A DNA stretch of 64,000 nt. It comes from Sciurus carolinensis (Eukaryota; Chordata; Mammalia; Rodentia; Sciuridae). Below are positions 34,357 to 44,453 of the stretch, one piece after another (the first letter of the stretch is position 1; every line of letters begins with the position of its first letter). The position numbers and the translations under genes are program-made. The stretch spans positions 175,649,598-175,713,597 of the forward strand of contig NC_062217.1 of NCBI RefSeq assembly GCF_902686445.1, read 5' to 3'. The notes beneath the pieces are model-generated. The model saw only the letters and a program-made list of their open reading frames with translations. It had not been told where the DNA came from and did no database searches.

Positions 34357-36963
34357 ATAACATCTCAAGAAAAGACTTTTCTCAGAAGAACTTAAACAGC
34401 AATCTTGAGCAAGGGGCTGGATCCTGCCAGGGCCAGGCTCTCTGGGGGCTGGTGAGGGGCTGCTCTCCACAGGGGCCTGGAGGAGCCCACTGCTCAGGCA
34501 CCCCTTGCGCCCACCAAGGCAGCCTGGTCGCCTCACCTTGCACTGCCCGCTCTCTAGCCCCCACCCACTCTGTGGCCCCCACCTGCTCCTCCCTCCTTCC
34601 CGGCCCCCTTTTCCAGTGGACACGTGGGAACTTGTGGATTCGGGACCAAGCTGCGTGACGACCAAGGAATTCTAGGCGCTACCTCTCCTTGCGATGCTGT
34701 AAGGCAGATTGTCAGGGTCGTTCAGATCTCAACAGGAGCTCGAATGGCCTGATCACAGCCCAGAGCAGGTGGGTCAGTCCTTGATTGCTGGAGAAAATCA
34801 GCCCCAATATTGGTTCTGAGGCTTCCAGCTTCCCCACCTGGAAGTGGCTTTTGCTCTGTGTTCACAGCAGTTTCCAGCCACAGCAGCCCTGCTGGACAGC
34901 AAGGCCTGCCCATTAGTTGGCCTCTCTGCAGGACTCCAGGGCAAGGAAGGGGTCCCCACATCCAGGAACTCCAAAACCCCAGGGCCCCACAGAGCTCCTG
35001 CAGTGCTTTCCACCAGCCCCAAGGTGGTCTTCCATGACTGCAGGGACCAGTCCTTCTATCCTGCTGCCCAGGCCACCAGAGGGTCCCCTGGATCCTTGGC
35101 ACATGCCACACACCTCCCTCTGGGAAGGACCCAGCCTAGGTGCAGGTCTAAGGACAGAAGGCACAGCCCCCACCACATCCCTTGTGACCCAGTCAAGCAC
35201 AGGAAGTGCTCGGGCCAGGGGGTGTGCACAGCCCATGCGTCCTAAGGCAAGAAGAGCAGCTTGAGCTTAGGTCCCGGCTGATGATTCCATTCCACAGCCA
35301 CACATGACCTGGAGGAGCCCGGTCTGGGCTGGTGGGCTGCTCAGACAGTTCTGGGGACAGCTGTGTCCAAAGCCTGTCGATGCAAGATGGAGACTTGGCC
35401 TGGCCAAGACAGGCAGCCTGGACAGCCCCAGCCCAGCTCCTTCAGGCTGGCCCAGGCTTGAGGGCCCCTGTGCTCAGCTGCTTCCCTCCCTTGGGGCGTC
35501 CTGAGTCCTCCAGGAGCTGTTGGCAGCTAGATCAGAGTCCAGCACGCCGCCTTCCAGGGCCTCTCACCTGCAGGGCACTCCGATCCCTCCTGATGGACAG
35601 TGAGAACTCAGGCTCTCTGACCTTCTCTGGAATACTGTCAGTCTTTGGGGACCCTGGGAACTCATTCTTCTTGAAATTCTCTGAGTCTCAGATAAAAGTA
35701 ATAATAACAAATGGTCTGTTTGTCCCAAGACTTGAACTCCAAAATATCCAGGTTAAAATTGTGTCTAGGCCGGTGGATATAGGAGGTGAGAGAGTGGCCC
35801 AGGGGTCACAGGTATACTGCAGCTTCCCCAGAGAAGCTGCCCACCTGCTCAGCAGGCCCTGCCATTTCATCTTGAGACCTTGTAGGCATCTTCAGCCCTT
35901 CAGAGTTCCCTGCGAGCATGAACTCTTGGGGTGGCCCAGGTGGGGGGAGCACTGGGAAGGAGAATAGAGGCCGGACAGGTGGAAGGCTAGGAGAGCAGGG
36001 AGGCCCCAGCTGAGCTCAGTGGGGGAAGGCCAGAGTCCGGCCAGGTGGAGCCATGAACTTGTGCCTGCCGGGATCTGCAGGGGGAAGAGGCACCGGACTG
36101 AGGGACCGTGTCTGTGGAGAGGGTGCAGGGAGACCAGAGCTCAGGGCTGTGCCCTCCGGGGTCTTGGGGGCACAGTCTGAAGACAGCCTGGCCTGCGGCT
36201 GTCCCACCCTCATGCACCAGGAAGGGCAGCAAGACCCGGTCCCAGTGTGCTCTCAGCCCCAGTCCCTGTGTCGACCACAGCTCTGGATGCAGCTGAGCTG
36301 CACAGCCCTGGCTCCATATCCACCGAGCCTCTGCCTCCTTGGTTCCCCTTACAGAGTCCATTCATGACAGCAGTCAAGCACCAGCCCCTGCTCCTGGGCC
36401 AACTTGACACTCCGTCCTGGCAGGGACCTGGCTGGCACCGCTCCACTCACAGTGGTCCCGGAGCTGCTGGCCTCTTTCTGAGCAGAGGTGGAGGCAGGCT
36501 TTTTTTCAAAGTTCAGGGAGGTGCACCGCAGAGGGAACAGCCCTTCCATAGATAGATCACGCTTGCTCCTGCAAGGGCGGGGTGTTCCAGTTGTAACTAG
36601 GTGGCTCACATTTCAATTTGGCAAGGATATTAAAAAGCATCCCGGAGGAGGCCCTTGGAATTCTGGGCAGAGGAATGAAGGCTCCCACGGAAACCCTCAG
36701 AAAGAGGGCAACTAACAAACCTCGGCCTCTGAGGGCCACGTGTCCCATGCTTGGCTGCATTTAGTTTTGGTTTCCTCTTGTTGGATAGATTCTGGGGATG
36801 CAGAAGCCCTTCTCTGTGCACCCAGGGAGGCCTCTGAAGGTCTTCTGGCCACCACAAACTCTGAAATACTACTACCAAGAGACCAAGGAGACAAGGAACC
36901 CAATTCAAGGGTGAGGCTGGCATGGGCCTCTCTCCACTGAGTCCACCTGGGTCACATTCTTTC

Positions 36964-37196
36964 CCCATGCACCTGCCAGGGCACACCCCTCCCCCATGCA
37001 CCTGTCAGGGCACACCCCTCCCCCATGCACCTGCCAGGGCACACCCCTCCTTCACAGTACACCTGCCAGGGCACACCCCTCCTTCACAGTACACCTGCCA
37101 GGGCACACCCCTCCTTCACAGTACACCTGCCAGGGCCCTCCCCTCCTTCACAGTACACCTGCCCTGGGTACACCCTCCCACCCTGGCACACCTGGG
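36964..37196. repeat. Minisatellite, unit 29-32 bp
   Basis: About eight copies of CACCTGCCAGGGCACACCCC are followed by either TCCCCCATG (left copies) or TCCTTCACAGTA (right copies). The left 29-bp and right 32-bp forms are each nearly identical internally, so the two sub-families expanded separately and recently. The right end decays into variant copies. Confidence 0.93.
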
Positions 37197-37309
37197 CATG
37201 TGCTGACCTTCCAGAAGACACTCAGCCCATACATCATGGACAACGGCAACCTGACCCTTCTGGCAACACAGTAGAACCCCCTAGGACCCTCCAGGCTCAG
37301 ACCATTTCC

Positions 37310-37380
37310 AAATCAGTCCTCACAGCCTCCTTGAGGGTGCTACTTCATTTATGGGACTGTGGACTTAGGCCACCTGTCAC
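37310..37380 (-). mobile_element. Possible MIR SINE fragment
   Basis: AGTCCTCACAGCCTCCTTGA, then GGTGCTACTTCATTTATGGG, resembles the antisense MIR 3' half (CCTCACAACAACCCTATGAG, then GTACTATTATTATCCCC). Confidence 0.4.
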
Positions 37381-40182
37381 ACCTGTTGGCCACTGAGCCA
37401 AACTGAGAATTTCAGGAAGTTAGTTCCATACAGAGTTGGCCTTGTGGGTCCGAAAGCTGAGCTGGCCTCACAGCAGCCCCCATTTGTCTAGCGCCAATAT
37501 GTTCATGGCCCCTCAGGTTTCCCCAAGCTTCCTTTCTCAAGAAGACGAGATTTTCTAGAGGCGTCATGCTGGCCACTGACAGGTGACCCATGGCTCAGGC
37601 CTTGCTAGCGTTAGGTTCTCTATCAACAGACTCCTGGACCAGGGACTGGAAACCAATCGGTGTGATGTTATCTGCCAGGAACCATGACCAGCAGGGCCCA
37701 GCCTGCTTCTTGTCTGTCTAGTCTGGGCCTTGGCTGAGGGGAGGCAGACCTGATGCCCAGTGGTCAGCCCCCGTCAGAGCCTAGGTGTCCACCAGCCAGG
37801 TCTCGGGTCTTTTTGAGTCTAGAGTTTACTGTGTGAACTAAGGAAAAGTCCTCCCAAATCAGCAGTATCCCAGGTCAGCATATGCGCACAGCCAGGCCCA
37901 TGGCTTCCCCAAACAGGACAGTGGACATCTGACAGACAGGACCACCAAGCAGAGAGAAGGGGACACACTCTGGATGGAGTGGCAAGTGTGCCACACACGA
38001 GACAAAATCATGGAGTATTTTCATGCTTTCCCTCAGAGCCACACTAACAAGGTGACCACACACAGCAGGACACCTGAGTGGAGCAGACCCTGGCCTCCTA
38101 AGATGTCCCTAGGGAGGCTGAGCACATTTCCCAGTGGGCAGCAAGCCTGGGCAGGGCTCTCCTTGCAGGGCTGCCTCCAGCTGCTGTGGGCTGGAGTGGC
38201 AGGGGCGAGGTGAGAAGGAGCAGCTGCCACCCCGCTGAGGAACAGACAGGGCCTGGGTGAGGGGCTCCTGGCTGGGCAAGGACAGCCAGTCCTGGGGCCA
38301 GGGGGTGAGTAGGGCCCTCACCAGGACACAGATGCCACCACAGGGAGCCCCCAGGAGAGCCTCGGGTTGTGCCTGCTTTGCCCTCAGGAGCGGCCGAGCC
38401 GGAGTGTGTGCCCAGAGCCCTTCCAGTTCCCACGCCCTCGCAGACCTCCTGCTGCCCCGAAACCAGCCGCTCCCAGGCCCCGCCCCGGGTCCCCATCCAC
38501 ACTCCAGTGGGGAGGACCCAGCAGACAGGGAACTAAACGGCGAGCAGGGTATGCCATGCAAGGTGTTCAGGCAGTGACTAAACAGGGAGGCAGGACTGAA
38601 TGAGGGGCCAGGGAGGGGACGGGTGGGGAGGTCTCACAGGGGCCAGACGAGAAGCCAACCGTGCAGTCCCAGAGAAAGCGCTCAGGCAGCAGAGGTTGGG
38701 TCAGGTTGCAGTTTCCTGGTTCAGGAGGAGGCTGGTTGTCAGGAGAGGCGGGGAGAGCAGGGGCCAAGAGGTGGGCAGGATGGAGCAAGAGGGCTGCACC
38801 CACCGGAGGCAGTCTGCACCAGCCCCACACGGCCAGTAATGGCAGGCCAGCACCGAGTCCACTTAACTCTGCAAGGTGCTGCTTCACCAGAGCAGCTGGG
38901 GCAAGGATAAGAGAAAGCCTCCACCCAGGGGTGGACAGAGCAGGGTGAAGACCACCATGCTGCAGAAGATCCCAGGGGGCTTCTGATGGCAGCTCTGGAA
39001 GCAGAAGGGGCCAGAAACAAGAGATTCTGGCCAAAGGCTGGGTTTGGCAGGGTCGCATGCTGGAGGCTCCTTGGTTGTCTACAGAGGCATGGAGAATTTC
39101 CTGCTGCTCCGGGTCCTCAGGCTGGAGGCTGAGGCTTCCCACCACACATGATGTACCTCAGGGCTGGCCTCCCTCTGGGTGGGTCCCCAGCAGGCCAGGC
39201 TGGGCCCTACCCATCCTCACTCTTGGGAGGAGGCTCCAACCAGCACTCGGGGACCTGATACCTGTGCCTGGACTTTGTGCCCTGGCCTTGTGGCCACACC
39301 CTCCCCCGTGGCTGACATATCGTCCCTGCCCTATCCCTGCCTCTGCCAAGCACATCTTTTTTTCCTGGAGCCCTGCCCTGGGTCCCTCCCTGTCCTCAAG
39401 TGATGTCCCTCCCTCTGTCCTACACAAAGCTGTGCCCAGTTCCTCAGCAATGCAGTCCCTCTTGGCTCCCTCAGTCCAGGACAGGGCCAGGAGCCACTTA
39501 TGGAAGAGACCAGAACATCCTTGCTCCAGGACCTGGAGCCCAGCCTGGCCAGCCTCATGATGTCCAGGGTGAGGACTAAGCTCTGGGTCAGGACAGGGCC
39601 TCATGAGGACCCCCCCACTGCCTGAGGGTGGTACGAAGTCACCAGGTCCTGGCAGGAGCCCCCTGAGCACACCGCTGTGACAATGGCCTCCCCCAAGGTG
39701 GGCGCTTCCCTGGCTCCTCCATCAGCCGCTGGTCTCTGCTGACTGCACAGCAGACTGTGCGATCTTGTGGGGAGGACAGGGGCTCCTTTATCGTCCTCCC
39801 ACACCTGGGCCTGCCCGCCCTGCCTTGGAGTACTCCATCCAGCTCTGCCCTCTTGGCCCCAACAGCCCTGGCTGGGCTTCTGTGAGGGTCTCACGCCCAG
39901 CTTCCATGTTCTCTCCTAGGGGTGGGGCTCCTTGAGAGATCTGCTTGCAGCGGTCCCACAGAAACAGGGGCAGAGCCACCAGGAAGCTGGCCTGGACCCT
40001 TCATCTCCTTCACCTCCCTGAGCCTGGGGCAGTCCTAGGTAAGTGGGCACTGTTGGGCCCCACCTCCTAGGTTAATGGGGACAGACCCAGCAAGACTTTG
40101 TCAGGGTCCATAGCACGCAGTAAAAAAAAGATATTAGAGGAAAAGAGCGGGGAGTTTAAGAACGTCAGGAGTGGATTTAGAA

Positions 40183-40184
<2 letters not shown>

Positions 40185-40216
<32 letters not shown>

Positions 40217-40295
40217 GGTGCTGGGGATCAAACCCAGGGCCTTGGGCATACAAGACAAGCACTCTACCAACTGAGCTATCTCCCCAAATCCCCCC
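40185..40295 (-). mobile_element. ID SINE with long poly(A)
   Basis: Read on the minus strand it gives GGGGAGATAGCTCAGTTGGT (A-box region), GGGTTTGATCCCCAGCACCG (B-box region) and an uninterrupted 30-A tail (30 T at 40,185-40,214). Intact promoter boxes and a pure tail suggest it is one of the youngest insertions here. Confidence 0.93.
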
Positions 40296-40296
40296 T

Positions 40297-40713
40297 GGGC
40301 ATTTATTGAGGTAAGGTTTTTCTCCTTTGACCTTTGGCTTATAAATTACTTGAGATAAAGCACTCTGCATTCCTGAGAAACCCAACTGGGCATCCGAGGC
40401 CCTTCTGCTCATCTCCTCCTGTGCTTGATGTGCTGATGCTCCATTCATGATCTTGGCATCTGAGTGGTCTAGCATTTTCTTTTCAGATGGGTTTTGAGGT
40501 CCCGGTCAGGTTTACGCCAGCCTCGTAGAATGGATTAGATGCTCTGTTCCTGGATCTCAGGTTCCTGGAGCTTGCTGATGGCTTGATCTGAGAACATCTG
40601 GAAGGCTTACCCATCACACCTTCACTAGAGAGGATGCCTGGAGACCCTTGTTCAAAGTTCTTTGTAGCTACTGGCTGTTCAGTCCTCACGCTTCTTAAAA
40701 CCATTTCATTAAT
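40297..40713 (-). mobile_element. Old L1 ORF2 fragment, antisense (piece 1)
   Basis: GGTCAGGTTTACGCCAGCCT and CGTAGAATGGATTAGATGCT correspond to the antisense of the L1 reverse-transcriptase coding region (GGCCTCATAGAATGAGTT in better copies). It is heavily decayed. Confidence 0.6.
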
Positions 40714-40721
40714 GTATGTTT

Positions 40722-40965
40722 CTTTTCTTTTCGTGGTACTTGGGATAGAACTTAGTGTGCTCTGCCACTGAGCTGTATCCCCAGTCCTTTTTATTTTTTT
40801 TTTTAATTTTAAGACAGGACATGAACCACACACTTATGTAACCCCCCCTCCCCCCGCCACCTGATCCAGGTAAGTTGCTAAGTTGCTGAGGCTGGCCTTG
40901 AACATGTGATCCTCCTGCCTCAGCCTCCCAGTCACTGGGATTACAAGCATGCACCACTGAACCTG
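40722..40965 (-). mobile_element. B1-dID SINE
   Basis: Antisense copy: GGTACTTGGGATAGAACTTA, CTGAGCTGTATCCCCAGTCC, a T-rich linker, GAGGCTGGCCTTGAACATGT and CAGTCACTGGGATTACAAGC. The linker carries an extra C-rich stretch of about 35 bp. Confidence 0.9.
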
Positions 40966-41165
40966 GAGTATTAATAAATTTTTCTTATTCTCCCAATTTT
41001 TTAGTTTTTACTTTCAAAACAATCAGTTTCTTCCCTGTGTTTATTTCTGAGTACGGTAGTTGAATACTTCATAAATGGCCAGTTTGCCTCTGGGAAGAGT
41101 TTTTGACACATTCCAGAATTTTTACAAGTAGTGTTTTAGTTTTCCTTGTTTCCTGAGCAGGCTGT
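40966..41165 (-). mobile_element. Old L1 ORF2 fragment, antisense (piece 2)
   Basis: An AT-rich continuation of the L1 beyond the SINE. The word TTTTTGACACATTCCAGAAT and the general composition fit, but landmark matches are weak. Confidence 0.4.
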
Positions 41166-42165
41166 GATTGTGGTTTAAGCCCCTGGTGGCTGGGGATATC
41201 TGCTTGGGCAAGAAGGAACAGCATACAGGGGACTGGGGCCTCCTTGGGCCTCCTCGGGCACTCATCCACGGCTCGTGAGAAGGAACAGGGGCAGGGACCC
41301 CCATGTGCCGCCTGCCCCGGCTGAGCTGTTTGAGGTCACCATTACACTGTTACCTACTTCTAGAGGTAAAAGTCACAAATGGATGGTCTGGGGCTGCAGG
41401 AAGCTGGTGGAGGAGCCTGGCCTGGCACGCATGGACCGGGCTCCACCCAGGGGTGCCTGACCGCGAGCTCTGAAAGCCGGCCTCAGGGCCAGTGCCGCTG
41501 TGGCACTCTGTCCACCTCCCATCTGAGCCCAGGTTGTCCTGACGTTTTGTCGCCGTTGCCTCTCCTCTCCCTCCTGCTCCTCCAGAGAACTCTGCTCCTC
41601 CCCAGGGTGCAGATCTCTCAGGGCTCAGATGTTCACGGGGTTCCTGGCAGATTGTCTCCAGAGACCGGTTCTCCGGAGGGAAGCCCAGGATGACGCCTCA
41701 GTCCCGGCTGCAGGACTGCCCGTGGCCCACGACGAGGTGGGGGAGGCTCTCGGGGCCCTGATCGCATGGGGGTCTGTACGTGTGTGGTTCACGTGTGGCA
41801 CGCGTGTGGCCGGATGGCTCATGGGTGTGCACGTGTGTGTGTGCCTCTGCGTGTGCAGGAGGCTCAGCCCTGTTTGCCTCAGGCTGGACAGAGGGCTGGA
41901 TTTCTTCCCCTGAGGCCCACGTGGGTGTGTTCTTCCCTCCCAGAGGTCAGGCTGGGCGCTGGCCTGGGGAGTTGTTCCTGGGTGCCCAAGTGCCCGTCCA
42001 GGAGGCTCCTCTGTCCCCCGAGCCTCCGTGTTGTAGCTCCTGCCCTCAAACCCGAGATGCCCTGGCACTTGGCTGCTGCCTCCCTCTCGCCCTGCCTGTG
42101 GCGCCCAAGGGACAATCTTGTGACATGATTATGAGAATCCAGGTTTGAAGAGGGTGTCTCCGTGG

Positions 42166-42240
42166 CTGCCTCGGTTTCCCAGCTGTCCCCTGCCCTGTAA
42201 CACCCTCCTAGGGGCTGCAGGGCTGGGTCCCTGTGACTCA
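42166..42240 (+). mobile_element. MIR SINE fragment
   Basis: TGCCTCGGTTTCCCAGCTGT followed by CACCCTCCTAGGGGCTGC resembles the sense MIR 3' half (GCCTCAGTTTCCTCATCTGT, then CTACCTCATAGGGTTGT). Confidence 0.45.
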
Positions 42241-43892
42241 CTTGGTAGTCCCTAGCCCTCTGCCTGATGGATTCTGGAGGGAGGGAGCCCAGCACAGCTG
42301 TGCCCAAAGTAGACCCACAGGCGTTTCCGAGGGGCCCTGGCCAGGTTTCTAAACAGGAAGCCACCCCTTCCTGTGCCACAGTCCCCTGTGACCTCCGGGC
42401 AGCAGAGGGCCACAGTCTCATCTCCTGCCAGTGCCTGCCAGTCTCCTAGTTAGTCAGAATTCCTGCCAGACGACCACAAAAGATGGCAGGTCCTGGTTTT
42501 GATGGGTGTTGTGGGGTTGGCTTCTCCCGGTTCAGGGCATCTCCTCGGGACATTTAGGGAGGAAGCACACATCCAGCGTGGCCAGTCAGGGATTTTAAAT
42601 GGAAACCGTTTTCTAAGTGACTTTGAAGTTAATGAACAACAGCATAATGTTTTCATTCTGACTTATAAATCTTTTTATTTCCTTTGCTTCACTACAGTCA
42701 GACTAGGAGACAGAAAAAAGTGCAGGACCAACAAGGTATAATTTGCTGTCATTATCCATGTTTAGGAAGCAATTTTCTTCTCTAAATATACAGCATCCTA
42801 GAGCCCAAAGCAGAGAACAAACAAGAGGAGGTTCCAGGTGCTGTGACCCAGCGTGGACAGGGCAGGTCGCTTTCACAGGCCCAGGAGCCAGCGCTCCATG
42901 GAGCAACCAGGGGAGCCTGCAGACAGGGGCCAGCCCCGACCCCACTCAGTGTCCAGGCATCCGTCCCTACTGCAAAACCTCTGTGTTTTCCAGGGTCCCC
43001 AGTGTCCCCGCTTCCTACAGAGATGAGTGACGTGGCTCTGAGAGGGCCATAGCCCTGTCCGTGTCTGCATGCACGGTCCCTGCCCACGAAGCCCACGCAA
43101 GCACAAGGCCTGTATGTGTTCGCAGGTGCACCTGCACAGAGCACGTGTTCTCACGCACACACACGCACGTACACATGCAGTGCACCCCACCCCAGCTCTC
43201 CTGGTCTGCTACTCTACTCCACCCTAAAGATAGGACTGTTCCCAGGAGTGGGGAGCTGGGGCCTCAGCAAAGCCCAGGAGGGTTAGGGTGGGGGGCTGGG
43301 GCAGGTGCTGCCCCATGGCTTCACAACCACCCACTATGACCAGCCCCGGAAGCGGGTCCAGTCTCAAGTCCTCTGGGCAGGTGCACCAACAGACTGGCTG
43401 CTGAGGCAAGGCCAGTCCAGGGACATGCCGTGTGGCACCCTCGGTTGCTTAGTAGCAGGGCAACACTGTGGAGCCAGTTGGCCAGGGTCGCAGTGGGGAC
43501 CAGGCAGAGGGGGAGGGTGCTGGCCCCCAGGACAGGTGGCCTGGTGGGAGGAGGTGGCCCCCAGGGTGCCCAGCGATGCTGGGGAGCCGGAGCCTGTGCC
43601 CTGAGGCTCTGGTGTGGCGGCTCTGGGAGGTGAAGGTCAGGCACATTCCTTGCTGACGCTGGAATTCTGACATCAGATTTTCCATGCTCCAGTTTGGGGA
43701 GGAGCCCGCTGGGAGCCAGGAGGGCGGTGGAGGATGGGGGCAGGGAGAACACCATGCTGTCCCTGGCTCGCAGGCCATGCTCCCAGGCCCCAGGTCCAGT
43801 GGCCGGCCTGGCGCCCCAGCCCCCTGCATGGAGTGGCCATGCAGGACCCCTCCCCCGCCCCTGGCAGCCACATCTCTCATCAGAGCGGGCCT

Positions 43893-43935
43893 TGCTGAGT
43901 CACACCAAGGCTGGGCGAGGGGACTCTAAAAATAG
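43893..43935 (+). promoter_or_regulatory. Candidate enhancer: AP-1/MARE and MEF2 sites
   Basis: TGCTGAGTCA (43,893-43,902) is a strong AP-1/NF-E2/Maf-type site. CTAAAAATAG (43,926-43,935) is a perfect MEF2 consensus (YTAWWWWTAR). A further GAGTCATTATTAGG lies at about 43,960. The close pairing in unique GC-rich DNA suggests a distal element, but the target gene and activity are unknown. Confidence 0.3.
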
Positions 43936-44177
43936 CGGTGGCTGGCTGGGCCGGCACTGGAGTCATTATTAGGCTAGGACAGAGCCCTCCTCCAGGATGG
44001 CCTCCCCTTCGCAAGAGCACAGGAGTGAAGAGCCTGGCCAGGGCTGTGGGCTGCAGGTGCCCTAGCCTGGTCACTGGAGCCCGGTCCCCTGCTGACCTCC
44101 ACCCAGATGCCCCATGGCACCGTGGGGGGTGGGGTGGCTTCTGGCTCTTCCTCTGAGGCCCTTCCAGGAGGGGGATG

Positions 44178-44203
44178 CCCTGCCCTGCCCTGCCCTGCCC
44201 CGG
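44178..44203. repeat. (CCCTG)n short tandem repeat
   Basis: Four to five copies of CCCTG/CCCTGC lie in tandem, 26 bp in all. Confidence 0.8.
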
Positions 44204-44370
44204 GGGTCATCACAGGCAGGCCTTTTCCTGGACTTGCGGAAGCTCTCTTGGACTGCTGCTTCCTTCAGGAGGCCCTGTGGAAAGAGAAAATGTGGCCCTT
44301 GTTCACAAATGACCGAGAATTTCAAGGCAAGTGTGCGGCCTGGGCAGGGCTCTGGGTCCCTGTGCCACTG

Positions 44371-44453
44371 CCAGGGAGCCTGCGCACCTGCTCCCGCGTC
44401 TTGCCGCTGCCGGGGAGCCTGCCGCACCTGCTCCCGCGTCCTGCCGCTGCTGG
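44371..44453. repeat. Tandem duplication, about 40 bp
   Basis: Two copies of a unit running from GGGAGCCTGC(C)GCACCTGC through CTCCCGCGTC to TGCCGCTGC, differing by a one-base insertion and a few substitutions. CpG is locally frequent. Confidence 0.85.

Larger units (their letters stand above)
34357..40184. other. Unassigned mostly GC-rich interval
   Basis: No gene is recognised. It contains the minisatellite at 36,964-37,196 and a probable MIR at 37,310-37,380. A short AT-rich patch lies at about 35,685-35,770. Overlapping frames on both strands (for example 35,332-35,967 and 38,567-39,145) have no domain I know. Confidence 0.5.

Noticed and set aside
36964..37196. CRISPR-like regular repeats of about 30 bp
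   Set aside because: Units are directly adjacent with no unique spacers, and the genome is mammalian. It is a minisatellite.
40215..40290. tRNA-like gene with A and B boxes
   Set aside because: It is the tRNA-derived head of an ID SINE in antisense with a 30-A tail. The same applies to the other ID and dID copies.
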